A stretch of 21,439 bases of DNA. Source: JBBRMW01 sp038239365. GTDB lineage: Bacteria; Chloroflexota; Anaerolineae; Aggregatilineales; UBA2796. The notes beneath the pieces were generated by a model that saw nothing but the letters and a program-made list of their open reading frames with translations, was not told the origin of the DNA and did no database searches. The translations under genes were made by a program, and so were the position numbers. Position 1 is the stretch's first letter, and each line of letters begins with the position of its first letter. Location: NCBI GenBank assembly GCA_038239365.1, contig JBBSEU010000070.1, positions 1 through 21,439 on the forward strand, in the 5' to 3' direction. This document shows positions 14,341 through 21,439 of the stretch, one piece after another.

Positions 14341-15555
14341 ATGCAAAATCCGTTTTTATTGGGCGTGAATTATTGGCCGCGCCGCAAAGCAATGTACTGG
14401 TGGACAAATTTTGACGCGGCTGAAGTTTCTGATGAATTTGCCATCATCCGCGATCTGGGACTGAGCATCGTGCGCTTCTTCTTATTGTGGGACGATTTTC
14501 AGCCAGAGCCGGATAAAGTATCGCCGGAAGCACTCAAACACCTGCAAACCGTCTGCGACCTGGCCGAGCAACATCACCTGCAACTTGATGTGACCTTTTT
14601 CACCGGGCATATGAGCGGCCCAAACTGGTGTCCGCGCTGGCTGCTCGATCCGGCGGGTGTGCAGCACTGGCCGCAATTGGTGAGTGCGGGGAAAGTCGTG
14701 CAGTCGAACTATCGTAACCCGTATGTTGACCCGGTGGCACTCGATGCGGAACGGCTGCTTTTGCGAACCGTTGTCGGCGCGCTCAAAGATCATCCGGCGA
14801 TCTGGATGTGGAATCTGGGCAATGAGCCGGATTTGTTTGCACATCCGCCCACCGAGGCAATTGGTCAGGCCTGGGTGCGCGAAATGACCCAATTGATCAA
14901 GGAGATCGATCCGAACCATCTGGTAACGTGTGGACTGCACTTCGCCAGTCTGACCAGTCACAACGGTTTACGAATTGATCAGGTATTCAGCGAAACAGAC
15001 ATTGCGGTAATGCACTCGTACCCGATGTATATCCCCTGGTCAAAGAATCCGCTTGATCCCGACTTTGTGCCGTTCACCTGCGCGCTGACGGCGGCATTAT
15101 CTGGTAAGCCGATTCTGATGGAGGAGTTCGGCGGCTGCACGAACACGCCCGGCAAGCCATCCGAGGTTTGGGAGTGGTCACTGCTGGGTCAACCCCGCAA
15201 ACAGTTCATGGCCTCGGAGGAAGATTTCGCCGTGTTTATCGACGCAACTCTGCCCCGACTGGTTGATGTTGGTTCGTTGGGCGCTTTCATCTGGTGCTTT
15301 GCCGATTATCCATCTGAGCTTTGGGACAGGCCACCTTGCTCCGAATTTCACCATGAACGGTTTTTCGGATTGGTTCGTCCCGATGGATCGCTCAAGCCGC
15401 ACGCTGAAGTGATCCGAAAGTTCGCGGCCACGAAGCCAACGGTAAAAGCCGTCCCGCCGCTGCAACTGGACATTACGCCTGATGAATTTTATGCCGATCC
15501 CGCCGGGCACGCCGAACGACTCTACAAAATGTATATCGCGTCAAAAGCCAGGTAA
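14341..15555 (+). CDS. Clan GH-A glycoside hydrolase (GH5-like)
   Basis: A 404-aa (beta/alpha)8-barrel glycosidase, probably retaining, acting on beta-linked glycans or small glycosides. The acid/base is E162 in WNLGNEPD, and the nucleophile is probably E262 in MEEFGG. Other barrel features are RFFLLWDDFQPEP and GAFIWCFADYP near the C-terminal strands. There is no signal peptide, so it is expected to be cytosolic and to work on imported oligosaccharides or glycosides. The ATG at 14341 has AAAGGA upstream and a good promoter precedes it. Its stop is followed immediately by the metY start, so the two are co-translated. The exact GH family and substrate cannot be settled by eye. Confidence 0.85.
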   Translation: MQNPFLLGVNYWPRRKAMYWWTNFDAAEVSDEFAIIRDLGLSIVRFFLLWDDFQPEPDKVSPEALKHLQTVCDLAEQHHLQLDVTFFTGHMSGPNWCPRWLLDPAGVQHWPQLVSAGKVVQSNYRNPYVDPVALDAERLLLRTVVGALKDHPAIWMWNLGNEPDLFAHPPTEAIGQAWVREMTQLIKEIDPNHLVTCGLHFASLTSHNGLRIDQVFSETDIAVMHSYPMYIPWSKNPLDPDFVPFTCALTAALSGKPILMEEFGGCTNTPGKPSEVWEWSLLGQPRKQFMASEEDFAVFIDATLPRLVDVGSLGAFIWCFADYPSELWDRPPCSEFHHERFFGLVRPDGSLKPHAEVIRKFAATKPTVKAVPPLQLDITPDEFYADPAGHAERLYKMYIASKAR

Positions 15556-16848
15556 ATGACAATGACCGAACAGAAACGACAATTTGGCTTTGAAACCCGG
15601 ATGCTGCACGCCGGGCACATCCCCGATTCGATTACCGGGGCGCGTGCCGTGCCGATTTATCAAACGACTTCCTACGTGTTTGAGGATACCGATCAGGCCG
15701 CCCAACTGTTTGAACTCAAGCAGTATGGCAACATCTATACACGTATCAACAATCCGACCAACGCCGTCTTCGAGGAACGCATCGCCTCACTCGAAAACGC
15801 GACGGGTGCGGTTGCTACGGCCAGCGGCATGGCCGCTCAGTTCGCCGTGATGATGACGCTGCTCGAACCGGGTGATGAGATCGTCTCATCGTCGCATCTG
15901 TACGGTGGGACGACGACTCAATTTACGCATACCTTCAAAAAACTAGGTCTAAAAACGCACTTCGTTGACCCCACCCAGATCGACAACTGGGCGGCAGCGA
16001 TCACCCCTAAAACCAAAGCACTCTATGGCGAAACGATTGGCAATCCGCAGGGCAGTGTCCTGGATATTGCGGCGCTGGCTGACCTGGCACACGCGCATAA
16101 TATCCCGTTGATCGTGGACAGCACTTTTGCCACGCCGTATCTATGCAGACCGATGGATTTTGGCGCGGACATTGTGGTTCACTCTGCCACCAAATTCATC
16201 GGCGGGCATGGCAGTTCGATTGCTGGTGTGGTACTCGATTCGGGTAAGTTCGATTACAGCAGTTTCGCCACCATCGCCAGCCCCGATCCGGCCTACCACG
16301 ATCTCAAGTTCTACGAGACGTTTGGGCACTACGGCTTTTTGATGAAAACGCGCGCCGTGACGCTGCGTGATACGGGCGCAGCACTGTCGCCCTTCAACGC
16401 CTTTTTGCTCATTCAAGGGTTGGATACGCTCTCCGTGCGGATGGATCGGCACGTTCAGAACGCGCACGCGATTGCTAAATTCCTGAGTGAACATCCCAAA
16501 GTGGATTGGGTAGCCTATGCAGGATTGCCAGATAGTCCTTATCATGCGCTGGCACAAAAATACACGCCTAAAGGCCCCGGCGCGGTCTTCACTTTTGGCA
16601 TCAAATCGGACAATCCCCGGTTGGCGGGTAAGAACTTTATCGAGTCGCTGCATCTTTTCTCACACCTTGCCAACGTGGGTGATGCACGCAGTCTGGTGAT
16701 TCATCCCGCCTCAACCACCCATCAACAGCTATCCGATGCAGAGCTGGAAGCGGCAGGTGTCGGCGCGTCCATGATCAGATTGTCTATCGGATTGGAAACT
16801 ACAGAGGATTTACTATGGGACTTGGATCAAGCCTTGCAAACGACGTAA
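15556..16848 (+). CDS. metY: O-acetylhomoserine aminocarboxypropyltransferase/sulfhydrylase (MetY type)
   Basis: A PLP enzyme of 430 aa that makes homocysteine (or cysteine) from O-acetyl-L-homoserine and sulfide, in the direct-sulfhydrylation route to methionine. Hallmarks are SGMAAQ (S90-Q95), D188 that pairs with the PLP ring, and the PLP lysine K213 in HSATKFIGGHG, plus FETRMLHAGHIPD and PIYQTTSYVFEDTDQA at the N-terminus. Cystathionine synthases share the fold, but the length and substrate-loop sequence fit MetY. The first ATG (15556) directly follows the glycosidase stop; a second ATG at 15562, 9 nt after an AGG, may be used. The gene is 2 nt from the downstream CoA-binding gene. Association with a glycosidase is unusual. 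Confidence 0.94.
   Translation: MTMTEQKRQFGFETRMLHAGHIPDSITGARAVPIYQTTSYVFEDTDQAAQLFELKQYGNIYTRINNPTNAVFEERIASLENATGAVATASGMAAQFAVMMTLLEPGDEIVSSSHLYGGTTTQFTHTFKKLGLKTHFVDPTQIDNWAAAITPKTKALYGETIGNPQGSVLDIAALADLAHAHNIPLIVDSTFATPYLCRPMDFGADIVVHSATKFIGGHGSSIAGVVLDSGKFDYSSFATIASPDPAYHDLKFYETFGHYGFLMKTRAVTLRDTGAALSPFNAFLLIQGLDTLSVRMDRHVQNAHAIAKFLSEHPKVDWVAYAGLPDSPYHALAQKYTPKGPGAVFTFGIKSDNPRLAGKNFIESLHLFSHLANVGDARSLVIHPASTTHQQLSDAELEAAGVGASMIRLSIGLETTEDLLWDLDQALQTT
16803..16807 (+). promoter_or_regulatory. Ribosome site supporting an alternative start inside metY
   Basis: AGAGG lies 7 nt before the ATG at 16815, which would start the next protein 12 codons earlier than the ATG at 16851. It is inside the metY coding sequence and may be chance (it encodes part of TTEDL), so the 16851 start is kept. 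Confidence 0.35.
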
Positions 16849-16850
16849 CC

Positions 16851-17354
16851 ATGAACACGGCGCTATCTGAGGAAGATCGGCGTAAGTATCAAGACCCCGG
16901 TATGATTCGCGCGGTTTTGGGCAGCACCAAAACAGTTGCGATTGTCGGCCTTTCGCCCAAACCCGAACGGCCAAGCTACTTTGTCGGATCGTATCTGAAC
17001 TACGAAGGCTATCGCGTGATCCCGGTCAACCCGCGCGCGACGGAAATCTTCGGCGAGAAGGCGTATCCCGATCTGCTGAGTATCCCGTTTCCGGTGGACA
17101 TGGTGGATGTGTTTCGCCAACCTGAAGAATGCGTCGAAGTCGCCCGGCAAGCCGTCCAGATCGGCGCGAAGACGCTCTGGTTGCAATTGCATGTCGTCAA
17201 CTTTGAGGCGGCGCGCATCGCCCAGGAAGCCGGACTCAATGTCGTAATGGATCGCTGTGTAAAAATCGAACATGGGCGGTATAATGGGTCGCTGCATTGG
17301 GTGGGCATGAATACGGAAATCGTCAGCGCCCGTCGTGGCCGCCGCTATTTCTAA
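16851..17354 (+). CDS. CoA-binding domain protein
   Basis: A 167-aa protein of the CoA-binding family with a Rossmann-like fold, also found at the N-terminus of acyl-CoA synthetases. Visible elements are TVAIVGLSPKPERPSYFV (nucleotide loop), then YRVIPVNPRATEIFGEKAYPDL, then DMVDVFRQPEECVEVARQA, then TLWLQLHVVN and GLNVVMDRCVKIEH. This is the single-domain version; its biochemical role is not established in most organisms. The chosen ATG lies 2 nt after the metY stop; an alternative at 16815 has a better ribosome site but would overlap metY by 34 nt. Co-transcribed with metY, so a link to sulfur or acyl metabolism is an inference. Confidence 0.92.
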   Translation: MNTALSEEDRRKYQDPGMIRAVLGSTKTVAIVGLSPKPERPSYFVGSYLNYEGYRVIPVNPRATEIFGEKAYPDLLSIPFPVDMVDVFRQPEECVEVARQAVQIGAKTLWLQLHVVNFEAARIAQEAGLNVVMDRCVKIEHGRYNGSLHWVGMNTEIVSARRGRRYF

Positions 17355-17507
17355 GAATAGGGTCTCTCGTGCAAATCCTGTATCAGCGTTGATCTTGTAA
17401 GTCTCTAAAACCTCTGTCTTTGCGAGTCTGGCTGTGGGCAATTTTGCCTGCGGCCTTTTTCGATTCCGCCCCTTTTTCAACCGATCTATTCACCAAAGGA
17501 ACTACAT

Positions 17508-18728
17508 ATGTCACGTTTCATCGCTTTGACGCGCCCGGTACGTCGTTTGCGCGGCGCGGCCATCTTCATGCTGATCTTTCTGGTTATCGAATTCCTGGAT
17601 GAGTTTGTGTTCGGCGTGCGAGAAGCGGCCTGGCCGCTTATCCGAACCGATCTTGGCCTGGACTACTACCAGATCGGCCTGCTGTTGACCATCCCCGCCG
17701 TGATCGCCAGTTTCATCGAACCTGTTCTCGGCATTCTGGCCGATGTCTGGCGGCGACGGTTGATAGTTTTGATTGGTGGCGTGCTATTCGGTGTGGCGCT
17801 GCTTGGCTGGGCAACCAGTACCGGATTTGCGCCTATGATGCTGGCCTTCATCCTGTTCTATCCAGCGTCGGGGGCATTCGTTAGCCTGTCCCAATCTACC
17901 CTCATGGACATTGACCCAAGCCGCCACGAACACAACATGGCACGCTGGACCGTTGCCGGGTCACTCGGTTGGGTCGTCGGCTCACTCGGTTTAAGTCTTT
18001 TGCTGGCAATCGGGCTGGGTTGGCGCATCGGATTTATATTCGCTGCGGTGCTAACTTTTATCACGGTGATTGTCATGTCACGAATGCCGTTTCCTAAATC
18101 GCAAACGACCAGCGATGAAGAATCGGATGAAAAGCTGACCTTCCGGCAAGGTGTTGGCAATGCAGTCAAGGCACTGCGCCGCCGTGAAGTACTGCGCTGG
18201 CTGACGCTGCTGCAATTTTCCGATCTGATGCTGGATGTTTTGTATGGTTATCTGGCACTCTACTTTGTCGATGTGGTGGGTACCGATGAAACGACGGCGG
18301 CATTTGCGGTGAGTGTCTGGACGTGCGTCGGACTGCTTGGTGACTTTCTGCTTATTCCGTTGTTGGAGCGCGTGCGCGGCCTGTCCTATCTGCGAATCAG
18401 TGTCGTGATCGAATTGATTCTGTTTCCGGCGTTTTTGCTCGTGCCAAACTTCCCAATCAAACTGATCATTCTGGGGCTGCTTGGCTTTTTCAATTCCGGC
18501 TGGTATTCAATCCTTCAAGGACAACTCTACACAGCAATGCCCAGCCAGAGTGGTACGGTGCTGACGATTGCCAACATTGCCGGGCTTTTTTCCAGCTTCA
18601 TCCCGCTCGTGATCGGATGGGCTGCGGATCAGTTCGGGCTGCACATAGCGATCTGGCTCTTGATCCTGGGGCCAGTCGTGCTGTTGATCGGATTGCTGCG
18701 TCAGTCCCAACCAGATACGTCAACCTGA
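17508..18728 (+). CDS. MFS transporter
   Basis: A 406-aa integral membrane carrier of the major facilitator superfamily with about 12 predicted helices. The first six run to residue ~195. A charged loop (FPKSQTTSDEESDEKLTF) marks the middle, and the last six follow. The cytoplasmic loop after TM2 carries the MFS-type signature (GILADVWRRR). Substrate is unknown. The ATG at 17508 has AAAGGAA upstream. It lies 153 nt after the CoA-binding gene, so it is probably a separate transcript, although no clear promoter or terminator is seen. Its last 9 nt overlap the end of the convergent cupin gene. Confidence 0.92.
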   Translation: MSRFIALTRPVRRLRGAAIFMLIFLVIEFLDEFVFGVREAAWPLIRTDLGLDYYQIGLLLTIPAVIASFIEPVLGILADVWRRRLIVLIGGVLFGVALLGWATSTGFAPMMLAFILFYPASGAFVSLSQSTLMDIDPSRHEHNMARWTVAGSLGWVVGSLGLSLLLAIGLGWRIGFIFAAVLTFITVIVMSRMPFPKSQTTSDEESDEKLTFRQGVGNAVKALRRREVLRWLTLLQFSDLMLDVLYGYLALYFVDVVGTDETTAAFAVSVWTCVGLLGDFLLIPLLERVRGLSYLRISVVIELILFPAFLLVPNFPIKLIILGLLGFFNSGWYSILQGQLYTAMPSQSGTVLTIANIAGLFSSFIPLVIGWAADQFGLHIAIWLLILGPVVLLIGLLRQSQPDTST

Positions 18729-19145
18729 TACAAGGTTGATCTTAGACGCTTCGGCAATTGGTTCAATGTTCGCCTCAGGTAGCGGCGGTTTTGGCGGAAT
18801 GATACACAGAAAGGTAAACAGATCGTCGGTCAGGTTTTCAAATTGATGTCGTTCGTAGCCGGGGATGTACACCACGTCGCCCGGCCCGACTTCTTCAAAG
18901 CGTTCACCGAGCATCACCCGCGCACGACCTTGCACAATCACGACGCCGTGATCGTGCTGGTGATAATCCAGGCTACTAAAGCCATGCGGCGGAACGGTGA
19001 AGTAGCGCACTTCAAAATTGTTCGCGCCGTCTTCCCTGCCGATGATCACCTGTTTGGTGGCGTTGTTGGAGGTGTAAGACTGCACCTCTACGCCATCCCA
19101 ACGCCACATTGAACCGTCTTCGTGACGGCGATGAATTACGCCCAT
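18720..19145 (-). CDS. Cupin-domain protein
   Basis: A 141-aa small beta-barrel protein. The two cupin motifs appear as DYHQHDHGVVIVQGRARVMLG and PGDVVYIPGYERHQFEN. The three His of the first motif plus the His of the second are a typical metal site, so it may be a metal-dependent dioxygenase, isomerase or a sensor. Its substrate is not identifiable. The ATG at 19145 is preceded by AAGGTG; an in-frame GTG at 19163 is less likely. No export signal is seen. Its stop overlaps the MFS gene end by 9 nt in opposite orientation, and no terminator lies between them, so antisense read-through is possible. It faces the fasciclin gene divergently across about 200 nt of AT-rich DNA. Confidence 0.9.
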   Translation of the reverse strand: MGVIHRRHEDGSMWRWDGVEVQSYTSNNATKQVIIGREDGANNFEVRYFTVPPHGFSSLDYHQHDHGVVIVQGRARVMLGERFEEVGPGDVVYIPGYERHQFENLTDDLFTFLCIIPPKPPLPEANIEPIAEASKINLVSG

Positions 19146-19340
19146 TGCCCACCTTCTGCTCACTAGTACATCTACTCTACTCGATTTTACACGAGTCGCC
19201 TATGGAACCATAAGTTCTAAATTTTCATACTTTGTTTTATCTATTTCTAATGTTCTCTTAGTTTTTCATTCATGTTGTCTACCCATAATCTTCTTCAATG
19301 GCATACAAAGTCTGAACAATGTTTATGCGTATGCTATCAA

Positions 19341-19350
19341 AGAGGAGAGA
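19341..19350 (+). promoter_or_regulatory. Strong ribosome binding site fixing the fasciclin start
   Basis: AGAGGAGAGA contains AGGAG at 19343-19347, 7 nt before the ATG at 19355. An earlier in-frame codon at 19319 would add 12 residues before the signal peptide and has no such site. Confidence 0.8.
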
Positions 19351-19354
19351 ACAG

Positions 19355-20422
19355 ATGCGTAAGTTATCCGCCCTTCTTTTGGCCGCGTTGCTGCTCGTTG
19401 CCGCGCTGCCCGCTCGTTCGATGTTGGCTCAGGAAGCCCCTACCAAGACCATCGCCGAATTGGTTGTGGATGCTGCCGGTGCCAAAGATAAGCCAGAGTT
19501 CACCGTTCTGTTGGCCGCCATCAAGGCCGCTGATCCCGCGTTCTTGACCGCTCTTTCCAACAAAGCGGGCAAATTCACCGTCTTTGCGCCGACTGATGCC
19601 GCGTTCAAGGCGCTGCTCGATGCCCTGAAGATGAAGCCGGAAGAACTGCTGGCGAACAAGAACCTGTTGAACGTCGTATTGGCCTACCACGTCGTTGCGG
19701 GTGTCGCCCTGGATGCCGCTTCAGTGGTTAAGGCGGATGGTGCTTATGTCGGCACCGTACTGGCGAATAATGCCTTGAAGATCAGCGTCAAGGACAATAC
19801 CGTTTCGATCAATGCCTCCAAAGTTGTGACGGCTGACCTGAAGGCCGTGAACGGCGTTGTGCATGTAATTGATGCCGTACTCGTCCCAGATGATGCCGTC
19901 AACATGGCCGCCTCAATGGGTCAGATGATGGCCGCGACGATGGATGCTACTGCCAAGAAGCCCGTGACCATTGCCGAGACCGTAGTCGCTTCAGCGGGTG
20001 GTAGCAAGCCGGAATTCGCTACTCTGTTGGCCGCCGTCAAGGCTGCTGATCCCGCCGTGTTGGCAACTTTGGGCAGCACGGGTGGTGATGTCTACACCGT
20101 CTTCGCACCAACGGATGCCGCCTTCACCGCTGCAATCGCCGCGCTGAAGACCACCGCCGCTGACCTGCTCAAGAACAAAGACCTGACGAACATCCTGCTG
20201 TACCACGTTGCACCCGGCAGTCTGAACGCTGCTTCGATCATCAAGCTGGCTGGCAAGGATGGTTTCAAGCTGGTGACACTGTTGCCGGGTCAATTGCTCT
20301 CGATCAAGGTGGTTGATGGTAAGGTCGTCATCAATGATGGCCCGAAGGTCGCTGCCGCAGACGTGGCTACCAGCAATGGTATTGTCCATGTGATCGACGG
20401 CGTGCTGCTACCCAAGTCATAA
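19355..20422 (+). CDS. Secreted protein with two fasciclin (FAS1) domains
   Basis: A 355-aa exported adhesion-type protein. The start is the ATG at 19355. The signal peptide is MRKLSALLLAALLLVAALPA, ending near SMLAQ. Two FAS1 domains follow, at about residues 30-185 and 210-350. Each has the H1 box (TVFAPTDAAF in both), the YH element (AYHVV, LYHVA) and the H2 box (NGVVHVIDAVL, NGIVHVIDGVL). A Met-rich linker (ASMGQMMAATMD) separates them. FAS1 domains mediate cell-cell or cell-matrix contact; no anchor is seen, so it may be free or retained by contacts. A strong terminator follows the stop. Base composition is fairly Ala-rich in both repeats. Confidence 0.95.
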   Translation: MRKLSALLLAALLLVAALPARSMLAQEAPTKTIAELVVDAAGAKDKPEFTVLLAAIKAADPAFLTALSNKAGKFTVFAPTDAAFKALLDALKMKPEELLANKNLLNVVLAYHVVAGVALDAASVVKADGAYVGTVLANNALKISVKDNTVSINASKVVTADLKAVNGVVHVIDAVLVPDDAVNMAASMGQMMAATMDATAKKPVTIAETVVASAGGSKPEFATLLAAVKAADPAVLATLGSTGGDVYTVFAPTDAAFTAAIAALKTTAADLLKNKDLTNILLYHVAPGSLNAASIIKLAGKDGFKLVTLLPGQLLSIKVVDGKVVINDGPKVAAADVATSNGIVHVIDGVLLPKS

Positions 20423-20440
20423 ACTTTTCTAGAATTCTCT

Positions 20441-20481
20441 AAAAAGTTGCAGCGGCCACGCCGAGCCGCTGCAACTTTTTT
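20441..20481. terminator. Strong bidirectional intrinsic terminator
   Basis: A 16-bp perfect inverted repeat, 20441-20456 and 20465-20480 (core GTTGCAGCGGC), encloses an 8-nt loop and is flanked by A-run and T-run so that it reads as a T-tailed hairpin on both strands. It serves the fasciclin gene and the end of the convergent TMEM175-like gene, whose stop lies inside the T-run. Confidence 0.95.
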
Positions 20482-21106
20482 ATTCCAAACCCTCGATACT
20501 CGTCTTCTTTGGCAATGCAAAAAAGATCGCTAGCCCCACACAAATTCCAATACTGGCAGTGAAGTTTACGAAGGCCAGCCCGAACGCAAGTACGTAGAAT
20601 AATGGCCCAAAACGATACTGTTTATTGATGGCGTCGATTATCTTTGGGTCGGCCTTAGCACTCAATAAGCGAGTGCTTGCGTATCGCCAAAGCAAATTGA
20701 AAATGATCGCAATAAAAATCAGCGTTCCTGTGTACACCAATGCCGCAATGCGCTGATCCTCAAAACCAACCGCCTCGGAGACCAATTCTGTCGGGAAAGG
20801 CACGAACGTAACCCCAAACAGCAGCAAACCATTCAGTACCAGTAATGAATGATCGACACGGCCAACTTGCTTGAACAAAGCGTGATGGTTGATCCACATA
20901 ATCAGAATATTGAAAAAGCTGGTCGCAAAAGCTACGTAAGTAGCGCCCTGACTGAGTAGCTCACTTACCAGGTGACCCGGATCGCCATGTGGTACTTTAA
21001 GTTCCAGCACGAGCAATGTCATAGCAATGCTGAAAACGCCATCGCTGAATGCTTCGAGACGTCCGGTTTCTTTTTCATCAGTTGAATCGGGTGATCGTGG
21101 AATCAT
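20480..21106 (-). CDS. TMEM175-family potassium channel-like membrane protein
   Basis: A 208-aa integral membrane protein with about six hydrophobic segments. The family mark RLEAFSDGVFSIAMTLLVL, carrying the F-S-D motif, occurs near the N-terminus as in bacterial TMEM175/DUF1211 channels, which have one six-helix repeat per subunit and probably assemble as tetramers for K+ leak. Potassium transport is inferred from the family. The start is placed at the ATG at 21106; an in-frame GTG lies at 21115, and neither has a good ribosome site. A TATACT box (21138-21143, read on the minus strand) may be part of its promoter. It ends at the shared terminator with the fasciclin gene. Confidence 0.93.
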   Translation of the reverse strand: MIPRSPDSTDEKETGRLEAFSDGVFSIAMTLLVLELKVPHGDPGHLVSELLSQGATYVAFATSFFNILIMWINHHALFKQVGRVDHSLLVLNGLLLFGVTFVPFPTELVSEAVGFEDQRIAALVYTGTLIFIAIIFNLLWRYASTRLLSAKADPKIIDAINKQYRFGPLFYVLAFGLAFVNFTASIGICVGLAIFFALPKKTSIEGLE

Positions 21107-21137
21107 TGAGGTCACATTTCTAGCTGAGTTTGCGGCT

Positions 21138-21143
21138 AGTATA
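21138..21143 (-). promoter_or_regulatory. Possible -10 box of the TMEM175-like gene
   Basis: TATACT on the minus strand lies 31 nt before the chosen start. No convincing -35 box is seen 16-18 nt upstream, so confidence is low. Confidence 0.35.
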
Positions 21144-21224
21144 GTGAATTCGAGAGGACTTGCACCTATCTGTTTAGTTAATCTGACCTGATCGTTTGTC
21201 TAGTGGTAGGTATGGGGATCGAAA

Positions 21225-21414
21225 AGCCGCCAGATGAGGCAGAGGGATAAGGGGTAATTAACTTGGCGACGACCTACGCTCCCAGGCAGTTACCCGCCAA
21301 GTACCATCGGCGCTAGCGAGCTTAACGACCGGGTTCGAGATGGGACCGGGTGTACCCTCGCTGCTTAAGACACCAAGAAAATTACGCCTCATCGCTCCGT
21401 CACAGATGGCGGCT
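21225..21414 (-). repeat. Inverted repeats bracketing the 5S gene (probable processing stem)
   Basis: The plus-strand left arm is AGCCGCCAGATGAGGC (21225-21240). Its two halves are matched on the other side of the 5S gene: GCCTCATC (21386-21393) and TGGCGGCT (21407-21414), with a 13-nt bulge between them. The transcript could thus fold a 16-bp, bulged stem around the 5S RNA, which suits a double-strand RNase cleavage site. Confidence 0.65.
21262..21377 (-). rRNA. rrf: 5S ribosomal RNA
   Basis: A 116-nt 5S rRNA on the minus strand. The ends pair (CTTGG at the 5' end with CCAAG at the 3' end). The strongly conserved internal parts are present: the CACCCGGTCCCATCTCGAACC block, GTTAAGC, GCGCCGATGGTACT, and TGGGAGCGTAGGTCGTCGCC. 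The length is normal. About 60 nt upstream are visible and do not match a 23S 3' end, so a 23S gene, if present, starts beyond the window edge. Confidence 0.97.
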
Positions 21415-21439
21415 CGACAAGTGGTGTAGCGAAGCAGAA

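Noticed and set aside
19241..19249. A third copy of CTATTTCTA, the IS flanking repeat, in the cupin-fasciclin gap.
   Set aside because: It is a 9-mer in AT-rich DNA without terminal repeats beside it, so chance is a sufficient explanation.
19164..19354. A small RNA or riboswitch in the cupin-fasciclin gap.
   Set aside because: The DNA is AT-rich and has only a short ACTCG/CGAGT inverted pair; no family match or convincing promoter pair is visible.
21378..21439. The 3' end of a 23S rRNA gene beside 5S.
   Set aside because: The sequence lacks the conserved 23S 3' end and instead forms the outer arm of the 5S flanking repeats.

Overview
This window reads as ordinary chromosomal DNA from a free-living bacterium, most likely a Chloroflexota member (Anaerolineae-like). 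That placement is an inference from gene content: a membrane-anchored degenerate PP2C-like protein with a predicted C-terminal propeller, a VanW-type/beta-lactamase-like envelope hydrolase, FAS1 and TMEM175 proteins, and a cyanobacterial/Chloroflexota-style insertion sequence. No phylogenetic marker was searched. The DNA is moderately GC-rich, genes are densely packed, most have a recognisable Shine-Dalgarno, and TTG or GTG starts are possible in several places.

Layout. (1) 1-1669: 3' part of a molybdenum hydroxylase large subunit, ending at a bidirectional hairpin. (2) 1751-4786, minus strand: unknown protein, gatB, single-domain response regulator and ssb. A good promoter with a palindrome over the predicted start point drives the head gene, and ssb has its own near-consensus promoter. 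(3) 4949-7092, plus strand: two Gfo/Idh/MocA oxidoreductases with a 1-nt overlap. (4) 7101-11545, minus strand: a three-gene unit (PP2C-like membrane protein, Nudix hydrolase, anchored serine hydrolase). (5) 11697-12770: a complete 1074-bp insertion sequence with matching 15-bp ends and a target duplication, sitting just upstream of a GT1-like glycosyltransferase (12791-14077). (6) 14137-14248: an unexplained non-coding repeat structure, followed by a good promoter. (7) 14341-17354: a GH-A glycosidase, MetY and a CoA-binding protein packed head to tail. (8) 17508-18728: an MFS transporter whose end overlaps a convergent cupin gene. (9) 19355-20422: a secreted two-domain fasciclin protein, ending at a strong terminator shared with a convergent TMEM175-like channel gene. 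(10) 21262-21377, minus strand: a 5S rRNA inside long inverted repeats that look like a processing stem.

How the genes work together. The minus unit in (2) combines translation fidelity (GatB), DNA maintenance (SSB) and a signalling receiver. The Gfo pair and the GH-A glycosidase point to sugar or glycoside use. The unit in (4) probably acts at the cell envelope. I see no CRISPR array, prophage, toxin-antitoxin pair or recognisable defence cassette. The best candidates for something new are the degenerate PP2C/propeller protein and its unit, the glycosidase-MetY-CoA-binding operon, the nested repeat at 14101-14248, and the IS that separates a glycosyltransferase from its upstream DNA.
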